Positions 33,697 through 43,016 of a stretch of 44,735 nucleotides of DNA are shown here, in pieces. The DNA comes from Labyrinthula sp. Ha (taxonomy: Eukaryota; Sar; Bigyra; Labyrinthulida; Labyrinthulaceae), in assembly GCA_015227615.1 (NCBI GenBank), contig JAALGZ010000100.1:1-44735 (forward strand). The letters are read 5' to 3'. The first letter of the stretch is position 1. Each line of letters starts with the position of its first letter. Under the pieces are notes generated by a model. That model ran no database searches and was not told where the DNA came from. It saw nothing but the letters and a program-made list of their open reading frames with translations. The position numbers and the translations under genes were made by a program.

Positions 33697-34671
33697 ATGA
33701 ATGAGACAAAACCTTCACTTATTATTGAAACCGAAGAAAACAACTTAATTATTCATAAATTGGATCCATATTCTGGTGTTTGTCAATATTTCTATGATGA
33801 TGAAGTTAAAAATTGGAAAAATATTTCAAAAGTAAGATTTCGACACTTTAGAACAAAATTACAAAAACAAGGTCAAAATGCACTCGAAGCATTGTTGAAA
33901 ACCTGTATTCCTAAGAAAATTCATTTCAATGTTTGTAGTCAGTATTCAATGACTTCTTTACTAAATATTTTATCTCCTTGGTTACAGTGTGTTGAACAGT
34001 TTTCTTTCTCCCTTGTGAATGCTCTATATTACTCTGATCAGGATACTATTCTAGATGGAACAAATAGAGAAATAATTTTCAAATCTATTCGAAAAAAAAC
34101 AAATCTTAGAGAATTTGATTCACTATCCAAAATTGATGATCCTGAATTTTACGAAAAGCAGTTTCTTTTTTTTCATGGGGCTAAACTTCAAAAAGCAGAA
34201 TTTCAAAGAACCATTTCAGTTCTTTGTTTAAGCAGATCTATCCATCCATCAAAAATATATTCAAACTTAAGATCACTTAATTTAAATACTGAACAAAATG
34301 AATATATCTTAACAGCTTCTATATTGAATCTTTGTTCTGGTACAACTGCACCTTTTTTGCAGTCATTTAACTTTTACAATGATATTAATGAAGTTGGTTT
34401 ACTATACTCGTGTTCTAAATTAATTTCTTGTTTTAAACTAAAATTTACCTTTTTTATCATCATTTCACTTTTGTTTGAAACATGCAGGAGATATGTTTGT
34501 ACTATTTTGAATTTTCAAAATGAAAATGTGTTAAAAGGAAGTATTGTTACCATACCTAGACTTAGAGAACTTTCATTGAGTCAAAGTTTTTCCATCTTAG
34601 CTAAAAACTGTGATTATAAATTTAAGAGGTATTTTCAATTTGATTTTGGATTTCGATTACAAAAGCATTAA
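33697..34671 (+). CDS. Unknown 324-residue protein, right-arm copy
   Basis: Same length and start as the left copy (8340-9314). The N-terminal two thirds are nearly identical. From about residue 208, and strongly after 241, substitutions become frequent (for example FTFTFTISVLFD against FTFFIIISLLFE), all without breaking the frame. The C-terminal hydrophobic stretch is kept. This suggests a conserved N-terminal part and a diversifying C-terminal part. I do not recognise the family and propose no function. Confidence 0.65.
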   Translation: MNETKPSLIIETEENNLIIHKLDPYSGVCQYFYDDEVKNWKNISKVRFRHFRTKLQKQGQNALEALLKTCIPKKIHFNVCSQYSMTSLLNILSPWLQCVEQFSFSLVNALYYSDQDTILDGTNREIIFKSIRKKTNLREFDSLSKIDDPEFYEKQFLFFHGAKLQKAEFQRTISVLCLSRSIHPSKIYSNLRSLNLNTEQNEYILTASILNLCSGTTAPFLQSFNFYNDINEVGLLYSCSKLISCFKLKFTFFIIISLLFETCRRYVCTILNFQNENVLKGSIVTIPRLRELSLSQSFSILAKNCDYKFKRYFQFDFGFRLQKH

Positions 34672-35335
34672 AGTAACAAAGCAAATCAAAATGGAAAAAG
34701 ATCTAATACTCTAGATACTCATTTCATCAGTAAATAAAAATGCATAATATTTTGTTTAGAATATGTTCAAAGTAGTTAATTTTTTGCTATTGGTGGTAAG
34801 AATATATTTTTTTCTATTCTTTAATACTATTATAAGGCTTCATTATAAAAGCATTTATTTGGTATTTAATCTCTTATTGTAACAAAAACAGCATCATTTG
34901 ACATTATATTCTTTTCTAAGCTAAAATCTTTGGTATCTCACTTTAATATAATAGTTTATTATAAGTAAAAAACGTTTCTATACTTTTACTTGATCTAGCC
35001 ACAAATTTCATCTCTCCAAAAGATCTCCATTAAACAAGAAATAGAATAATATGAGCAGTTGATGTAAAAATAAAAAATAACATCAGCTTCATGTTTACAA
35101 TAAACTAACTTCAAGACATTATCTCAAAACAACTTCTAAAAGTAAATATCTATTCTTACAATTTCATTATAAACAAAAGTTTAATCTCGATGAAAATAAA
35201 AGTAAGTCAAAAAATATTCCAACTCACTCCTTATTTTCTAGAAATGAATTGACCAAAGGAAAAAGAAAACTGATATGCATATAATAACGTAGCCATATTT
35301 ATCAAATATACAAGCTTCTACCAAGTCTATCTTAT
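34672..35335. other. Spacer between the 324-codon gene and the ATPase pseudogene
   Basis: Partner of 7675-8339, with roughly 5% scattered differences. No gene is visible. Confidence 0.5.
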
Positions 35336-38300
35336 TTAATGATTGAAGACAATAGTCCTATCGCCACTTTTCAGTACGAATAGATAATTTCCTCTAATAG
35401 GTAGACGTAGGTCGCAAGCTACATCTATATAACCTGTCAGTGCTCGCAGTCGCTTAGTAGGATCTACCTCGCAATTACCTTCAGCAAAATACAGTACTTC
35501 CTTACTCTCCCCATCTCTGAAGAAGGCGTACATTATTGCCTCCTCCGCATTTAATATCTCTGTTGTTTGTGTTCTGAAGATATATTTAGCCTCCGAATCT
35601 ATACCCAAGAATTGCTGTGGACCTGCAAATTGATATCCCAAGATTGGAAGCTCTAGGTTATCCACATCTTCTACATCCAAAGACTGTAACTAGTCTGCAG
35701 TAACTTTAAAGTGTCCAAAAGCCTGGCCAGATATCATCCTTCCTTTCATCATCGAACTATGCATGTCAACAGATCCAGGACAAGAATAGAGAGCGTCTTT
35801 TTTCACACCGAATCTATCGTATGAGACAATAATATCTAAAGTGACATACTCTGACTTAGTTTCAAAAAGTTCTTTTCTAATTTGAGAAAACATTGTGCTA
35901 TCTGTGATTTCCTCATTTGAACTGATGGAGAACAAAAGAGTGACTTCTTCATTACCATAGGTAGCTAAGCAAATAACTTCTTTAATGGCAAGCTCCTCTG
36001 TACTGAAGACATCAACTTCATCCGGGCAGAGACCCTGGTTAGAATCATACGCCAAGAGTCCTAAACTAACTGATTTCCCAAGTTTAAGACTCAAAGTAGA
36101 AATCTCATCAATATATGAGTTCCTTTTCATGCCCATGCCAGTATTCTCAACCTGATCTAAAACTCGTTTTCTTACTCCTAGGGCACCAAAAAATACCAGC
36201 AGCAATAGAGCAAATAGCAACCACTTCAGTTTAATCCCCTCAAAGACGGCCACATTTTCTTGAGCAAGATCACCCCAGTCACTCTCATCATCAACATCAT
36301 CTGTACGTAAGCCTGCGTAAACGTTCTTGCCCTTTTTCCTCTTGGACCGTATTCTTTCTTTTATCTTCGGATCAAAGTATTGCAACATGAGGGAACTTAC
36401 AACTACAGAAACAGAAGACATGGCCATCATAAAGCCGGCAACTGGTGGAGGTAAACTAATGCCAAACCATGGATACAATAACCCAGCAGCAATTGGGATA
36501 CATAAAATATTATAGCCAAATGAAAAGCCAAAATTCATTCTTATCCGTCCAACAGTAGCTTTGGCTAACTCTATAGCTTCTACAACGTCCAACAAATCAT
36601 TTCTAATCAAAACAACATCCGAACTTTCTACAGCAACATCTGTACCACTTCCTATGGCAATACCGAGATCAGCAGCTGTCAAGGCGGGAGAGTCATTAAT
36701 ACCATCTCCAACCATTGCCACAACTTCCCCCTGATCTTGAAGCATTGTAACTTGCGCCGACTTGTCTCCGGGAAGAACGTTTGCCAAAATATTTTCCTCT
36801 CTTCTACCAACTTCCTTAGCAATAGCTTTCGCAGTAACAATATCATCCCCAGTAATCATCCAAGTATTTATACCCCGCTCATTTAAAAGAGAAACTGTGT
36901 TCCTACTAGTAGATTTAACTTGATCTCTAATAGCAATTGCACCTGCTAAATTTCCTTTTAGGGCAACAAGAACAACTGTAGCCCCTTGCTGTTCTTTCTC
37001 CAACTTCCATGATTTTACATTTTCTGAGCCAGAAAGATCCACACTTTTTGCTTCCATGAACTTTGTATTCCCAATGAAGCAGCTCTCACTTTTCACAGTT
37101 GCTTCTATACCTCTCCCACTAATCGCATTAAACCCAGTTACTTCGTCAAAAATTTCGGCTTTAAGTCCATTAACTTTCTTCCTTTCGTCTTCAATGAAGT
37201 GAACAACAGCCTTAGCAAGAGGATGTTCCGAAAGTTTTTCAACTGATCCTACCATCGTAAAAAACTTCTCCTTACTTCCTCTAACTACCAGGTAGTCAGA
37301 AACAGACGGTGACCCGGTTGTTAGAGTACCTGTTTTATCAAACAATACGGTCGTAATATTTGCTCCTCTTTCCAGCGCATCGCCACCTTTAATCAGGATC
37401 CCTTTCTTAGCACCAACTCCAGTTGCAACCATAACAGCTGTTGGAGTAGCAAGTCCTAAGGCACATGGGCAGGAAATCACCAATACAGATATTCCAAATT
37501 TGAAACAAAATACGAACTTTGCTTCCAAAGATGTGAAATGCTCAGTTCCAATAACATGCAGGCCAAAAATACACATAAACCATACAAACCAGGTCAAACA
37601 AGCAACTGCAACGACTGCAGGAACGAATACAGAAGCGATCCTGTCTGCCACTGCCTGAATAGGTGCTCTTGATGTTTGTGCGTTTTGAACTAATTTAATG
37701 ATTTTTGAAAGTGCTGTGTCTGAATTAATTTTTGTTGCCTCAATGTACAAGGAACCATGAGTGTTTACTGTGCTTCCAATAACTTCCGACCCAACCTTTT
37801 TACTCACCGGAAAGGATTCTCCAGTCAGCATAGACTCGTTCACCTTAGAGGAGCCCTTCAAAACGACTCCATCCACAGGAACTGTAGCACCTGGCAGAAC
37901 TTGCAGAATGTCTCCGAGTTGAACAAGTCGAAGATCTATTTCTTTAACAACCTGTTTTTTTGGTTCTGATCCATTTTGAGGGGAGGAGAAGTTTTCCACA
38001 AGTAAAGCAGTAGGGGTTTGAAGATTCATTAAAGCATTGACTGCACCAGCAGTTTTCAATTTCGCTGAATGTTCCAAGTACTTTCCCATCAAGATAAAAG
38101 ATATTAACATTGCCGATGTCTCAAAAAAATGAGAGTTTTCTTCTGCTTCAGATATTTGATCTTCATCTTCTTCAGATAATACAGACAAGCAAATTGATAT
38201 CAGCATAGAAAAGACGGCATAGCCATAAGCTGCTGTTGTGCCTAAAGCTACTAGAACATCCATATTTGTTGCCCCATGTGACAAAGCTTTGTATCCATTA

Positions 38301-38399
38301 ATATAAAAACGTTTTCCTTGTTTAAATTGAACAACGGAAGACAATAAAAATAAAATAAATGTTTCCAGAGTAAATCCAGGAATTAAAGTACTATTAAAC
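35336..38399 (-). pseudogene. 5'-truncated copper-ATPase pseudogene
   Basis: Right-arm copy of the ATPase from about codon 498 to the end. It lacks all metal-binding domains and TM1, because the palindrome arm begins there. It keeps TGES, CPC, DKTGT, SEHPLA and GDGIND, and differs from the whole gene at roughly 15 residues over the first 900. An in-frame TAG at 35690-35692 replaces a glutamate codon of the C-terminal extension; beyond it the frame stays open to the normal TAA. The open frame begins at an ATG (38408-38410) just outside the arm, which looks fortuitous. Without a promoter and N-terminus it is unlikely to make a working pump. The low divergence suggests either youth or conversion by the whole copy. 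Confidence 0.88.
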
Positions 38400-39399
38400 A
38401 CAATGTTCACCTCTCTAAACTACAGGCCATACACAAAATATAGAGGTACTGGGGAGAAAATAAATACATTAAAATATACCATGTGAATATTAAAAGTACA
38501 AACCCATAGATTGGAAGGTGCACTATCATTGCCAGCTGGAAGACTTCCATGCTCCTAGTGTCTTGAAAATGTCCCCATTAGTCGCGCCCGATGAAGATGA
38601 TGATCGATTATAACATTTTTTTGCATATATACACTGTAGTGGGTACATTGGTTAGGAATGAAGGGCTAGAGGAATGATATTAAGAGTTTTAAAAGCCTGA
38701 TGTCAAATACCAAATTAAACAAAATCAAAATTGTTAACAACATAGTAACAATAAGGTTATTAAGGTGAGCTGAGCACCTTAGTTATTCTTGGCAGTCAAA
38801 GATATCCTATATTCACAAAAGTTGATATAGAAATTGAGTCTATTAAATCTTCATTGCCTCTTCTCCACCCTTCAATCGTGGTATTTCTTATTGTATTGTG
38901 AGGTTTTATCTTTTCATCTGTGCCCAAGCTGTTTACAAGAGGCTTGACTAGGATCCAATAAACAACCTTTGTATTTTCTTATTAATTTCGTCCATCCTTT
39001 TATTTTTTATAACAACGTTTTTTTCTTTCTTTCATTTATTTATTTTGTTGTTTAGCAGGAATACTTTATGTGGTATTTCGTAACCAGCATTAATGGAAAT
39101 GCCGTGTAAATTACATCATTGTAAATAAATACTATTCCTATATTTGTAATATATATATATATATAATTCAATTTGAGAACCTGTCTACTTATAGCTGTAG
39201 TTTGAGAAATATGTGACATACTGGGGTTTATCATCCTAAATGGACTATACAGGTAGATTCTATCTGAACCGGGGAGATTGTATGACGTCGGTGAAATGGT
39301 TCCGTAAATTCCAAGAATTAAAAACATAAGCTACTTTGTGTAAGTTTAATTGCTGCTAAAGGGAAAAAATATAATGTCGATCTTATTTATAACTTAATC
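38400..39399. other. Right outer flank, no supportable gene
   Basis: Unique sequence beyond the arm. It includes a (TA)n run near 39150-39164 and a 91-codon ORF (39052-39327, -) with no partner and no recognised family. Nothing else is seen. Confidence 0.5.
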
Positions 39400-41516
39400 C
39401 TCTTACCAACATAATTAATAAAAGCGAACCTATTATTCATCTTCTTTTTATCACATATTCTTTATAAGATACCAAAGTTTCAATTATTATCTCCGTCGAT
39501 AGCAAATTATTTAAGCGTATATCAGAGCACCATGTATTCTCAAATCTGAATTAAAACCACCTTATTAGTCACGTAGTAGCTCTGCGTTGCTCTGTTTTAC
39601 GATTTGAAGCTATCTAACTAATCGTTACTTCTGATAGATCAAGTTGATATTAAATCTAGTCAACACATTTTCTAATATTTTCATACCCCAAAGTTCTGAT
39701 TTGCTCGCTGTTGTCCTTTTAAATTGGAATCTTAGTTCCTTTGCATTCAGCTTAGAGAATTGTTATTTTTTGCGTTTGCTTTGCTTAGCCTGTTATTATA
39801 CTCGTATATAACTAAGATATCAACTGAAATACAGAACATTCGGTATATTCATCCGTGTATTGGTTTCTCGTGCCAGTATGCTATGAATAAGTGTCAAAAA
39901 TGAAGAGTAGTTCTTATCAAAATAATACCCTATTAAACATTGTATGAAAAGTCATATTCAGAAGGCTCTGAATAAAGTTAGACCATTATATTGCTGATAG
40001 CTAAATAATTCTGTGTCTCATTAACTTCAGGTAGAGTTAATTCCATAGTGCCGAAAGTATAGTTCTAAGAAGCATTGCTCAGATCCCAATCTCTAAGAAT
40101 TGACATGAATTTGAAAAGAGGAATGGGAGGTAGAGAGTAGCTGTTAATTTGTTCTTTGAGCAACTTAAAAATTAAATTTACCCAGATATGGAATTTGAGG
40201 CTCTATGAAACTGTGATTACTAAATGAGAATTCTTCTAGGACAATAAGAACTTGATGTCCAGTTGCAGGTATTAACAGACAGATTAGCTCCAAAAAAGTC
40301 AAGACTTGTTCATTGCTCCTTTTTATTTTATTGTTTTTATTTCTTTTATCAAATAGAGTGTCACTATTTTAAATTTGAAGAGGTACATACCCTCATATCG
40401 GTGATATATTCTTGTCTGTTGTTCTTAACACTTGAACATCAGTGTCGGGTATATATTTGAAAGCTGTTGTTCAACCTGTAATTATTTCTTGAAGAAAAGA
40501 ACTCTGTCAAAAAAGATGTAACGAACAAATTTTGCAGATTGCGCTTAAAATCAACAGTTATTTTTTGTTTTTCTTTAAGACTCAACTAAAATAAAGAAAA
40601 ACACAGCCAATTTCAATAAGTAGTCGAAGCCCAATTCAGAAAAAGACGTTATGACTGGGTGCCAAATAGAATATTATCACTTCCTCAGCGATCAAGGTCT
40701 AGGATTTCTCATAGCACCAATCTGATTGATCTCTTCTAAGTTTTACAATTGCTTTGCTGAACTAAGATGTAACAAACTCGTGAGTTGTACGGATTCATCG
40801 AAATCATTATTTGTCTATGGTCTAGCAACATGAATTAAAAAATGAGCTAACCTATTATTTAGAACTCGTGTATAAAATCTAAGGTTGATCTATAAGATAT
40901 TTATGGTCTAGAATTTATCTGAAGACTATTTGGAATGAAAACTGTCTAGTCCCAGCAATTGTAGCAACATAGTTTTCGTATCCCAGTACTTACTGGAATA
41001 ACTCTTTGCGATCAAGGTCGATAGAAATTTCGCTTACCGAATGAATTTATATCAGCATTCGAGTTGGTATGTAAAAAGGTGAAACGATATATACACAATG
41101 TTTTATAGTGACGTTAGGATCGGACTTCTGTGCTGATGGACATAAGTTGCCCCAATAGAATTTCCAAGAATAATGTTGTGATAATTTGGCATCATCTACC
41201 AAAATATTTAAGGTAACTCCTTGCATCCTCAATTTTAATCATTTACACAATTTCTCCTATCACAGTGGTGACAGATTATAATTATTTATACAATTCAGGT
41301 ATCGGTTCAAATTTATACTTGTAAAAAATTTTGCATCTAGTTGGAGCAAAAATATATCTTTTCTAAATAATTTTCAAATGATTTATGAGGTTTGATTATT
41401 TGTATCAAAGTTTTTCGAGAATGGGTAATCGATAAAAGCCGATAAATTTCATATATATAAAGTCGATTGTGATATCGTTTTTACAGAATGTGTGGTTATA
41501 ATAAGTATTATGTTGT
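39400..41516. repeat. Diverged third copy of the inner-arm segment
   Basis: Weak but collinear similarity to 20730-22608 of the right arm: a CTTTTTATCACATATTCTTTATA-type stretch near 39440-39465, TAGTCAACACATTTTCTAATA near 39657, and the relic segment at 40241-40480. Spacing to the relic is conserved (about 850 nt). There is no LINE at the corresponding site. It directly precedes cassette copy 3, as expected if the whole relic-plus-cassette segment was duplicated long ago. The left boundary is uncertain. Confidence 0.5.
40241..40480 (-). pseudogene. Relic coding segment 1, diverged third copy
   Basis: Minus-strand similarity to 21584-21802. One frame contains TAFKYIPDTDVQVLRT near the start and EQVLTFLELICLLIPA near the end, matching the arm copies at protein level but interrupted between. 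Clearly decayed. Family unknown. Confidence 0.45.
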
Positions 41517-41720
41517 ACATCACAACGGGGCATTACCATACTAAAGCAGATAATTTTAAACTAAAATGGGTCCAAATAGAACATCATGAATTTCTTAAAT
41601 AAGTAAAATGAACTAGACATACTAGAATTCATGCATTCACCAATTTAGGCGGATATTATTTTACGCATATAATTGTTAAAATAATATATATCAAAGTTTT
41701 TATGCTTCTGAAGTTTAAAT

Positions 41721-41735
41721 CAAACCAAACCAAAC
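41721..41735 (+). repeat. Short AAACC repeat upstream of cassette gene 3
   Basis: CAAACCAAACCAAAC, about 40 nt before the ATG at 41775. A reduced version of the repeat in copies 1 and 2. Confidence 0.6.
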
Positions 41736-41774
41736 AAAATAAAATAAAAAGTTAATAAAATAAACATATCAAGT

Positions 41775-42761
41775 ATGAAAAGAAAAGAAACTATTAGGTT
41801 GATACAAGATGAAGCTATGATTAATGAAAATGTTGCTCAAAGCATCGTGGATCATATATCTATTCGTTTTTCAACAGGTAACTACTGGCAATTAATGGCT
41901 TCCTTTGAAGACCCAGATATGGAAGAAGCAGTTCTTCAATATTTTCTACCAACAGATCCTGAAAAAAGTAAACCTTATATGAGTAAAACACTTCTTGGAA
42001 AGGACACTTCTGGTTATTTTTTCCCATTTCAAGCAGAAAACATAAAATCATTTCAAGTATATATGAAAAACACATTAAGTTCACTTCAATTAGTTGACAA
42101 TTTAGAAACTTGTGTATCTGCTTTTAAGAATCAATTTCCAAAGTTAGCTGAGGTAAAGTATGTAAGTGTTTTATTTGTTGCCTTATGTTCTCCTGAACAA
42201 AGACTTATTGTTGAAAAATTTGCAGATAGTGAATATCAAAGTCTTGTTAAGAATCTTTATTTTATTCTATTGGAGCTTACATTTCGAATTTTTGATATTC
42301 ATAAACGTATTTCAGCTTCAGGTGGTTGGCAAGAATGGGGAAAATATGGTATTTGTTTATATCGTATATTTTATGCACTTCAAGGAGTTTCAGAAAGACA
42401 TTTAACACATAGACTTGTTAAAGGTAAATTAGACCAAAATAAAAATGAAATAAGAATAGGTTTTAATTATGTCGGAGCACCACATGAAGATAGAGGTGAT
42501 CAAATTGCTGGACCAAATGATACAACTTATCAATTAGAAGCCTCGTTTGGGGATTCTTATATTGGTAGATTAGCAAAAATAAATACAAGAATAAATAATC
42601 TTCCGAGAAAACCAAAAACTCTTGAAGGGTTGAATTATTTAATGCTTGAAGCACTTGATCGAAGATTTATCTATGGGCAAGGATATCCTGAGACATATGA
42701 TATGAGTACTCTTATAGCTATACTTGCAAAATATAAAAAGGAGTTAGGAAATATTCAATAA
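41775..42761 (+). CDS. Unknown cassette-family protein, copy 3 (328 residues)
   Basis: Same unrecognised family. The N-terminal half (about residues 22-166) is nearly identical to copy 2, including at DNA level. From about residue 167 it departs from both others (FRIFDIHKRISASGGWQEWG, DQNKNEIRIGFNYVG, GPNDTTYQLEASFGDSYIGR) while keeping FYALQGVSERHL, the GAPHEDRGDQIAG block and RLAKINTRINNLPRKPKTLEGL. Intact, no signal peptide, stop overlapping AATAAA. Since its flanks are much more diverged from copy 2 than this N-terminal half is, sequence has been exchanged between the two loci. Confidence 0.82.
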   Translation: MKRKETIRLIQDEAMINENVAQSIVDHISIRFSTGNYWQLMASFEDPDMEEAVLQYFLPTDPEKSKPYMSKTLLGKDTSGYFFPFQAENIKSFQVYMKNTLSSLQLVDNLETCVSAFKNQFPKLAEVKYVSVLFVALCSPEQRLIVEKFADSEYQSLVKNLYFILLELTFRIFDIHKRISASGGWQEWGKYGICLYRIFYALQGVSERHLTHRLVKGKLDQNKNEIRIGFNYVGAPHEDRGDQIAGPNDTTYQLEASFGDSYIGRLAKINTRINNLPRKPKTLEGLNYLMLEALDRRFIYGQGYPETYDMSTLIAILAKYKKELGNIQ

Positions 42762-42794
42762 AATATAGAGTTTATAAATAGTTGTATATATTTA

Positions 42795-42833
42795 ACCTAT
42801 CTTAGGGTTTTCTAGTTTCCCTAAGTCATAGGT
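42795..42833 (+). promoter_or_regulatory. Conserved 39-nt hairpin after cassette gene 3
   Basis: Identical to the other two blocks although the surrounding flank has diverged. Starts 33 nt after the stop codon. The strict conservation in this older copy is the best evidence that the element is functional. Confidence 0.75.
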
Positions 42834-43016
42834 ATATAAATATTCTTGTATATGTTAAAATTAAAGAAAAAGAAAATATTTCAGTTTCAAAAAATATATA
42901 AAAAGTAAAAATTATAAAATATATTTTACTCAAATATTAAATAAGCAAAGTACAAATAAAGTTAAAATACTTAAGTTTATAAAAACAAATATTATCTTGT
43001 TTATTTACTCTATGAT

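Larger units (their letters stand above)
20693..38399. repeat. Right arm of the giant inverted repeat (with a LINE inserted)
   Basis: Reverse-complement partner of 4611-18208. It is about 4.1 kb longer because of the LINE at 22622-26720, which the left arm lacks. Its outer end lies inside the truncated ATPase pseudogene. Substitutions against the left arm cluster in patches: about 34340-34671 (end of the 324-codon gene), about 30650-31670 (old LINE) and about 26734-28550 (cassette and surroundings). Confidence 0.93.
41517..43016 (+). repeat. Gene cassette, copy 3 (outside the palindrome)
   Basis: Begins with ACATCACAACGGGGCATTAC, which is shared with copy 1, and ends near 43016, where the match to 28271 stops. 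The 5' and 3' flanks match copies 1 and 2 at well above chance but with many differences, so this copy is older. Same orientation as copy 2. Confidence 0.75.

Noticed and set aside
4611-38399. Palindrome as an assembly or sequencing fold-back artefact
   Set aside because: The arms carry different LINE content and patchy substitutions of up to tens of percent in genes, which a fold-back of one molecule would not show.
39052-39327. 91-codon minus-strand ORF in the right flank
   Set aside because: No partner in the repeated segments, no recognised family, and it spans a (TA)n microsatellite; probably chance.
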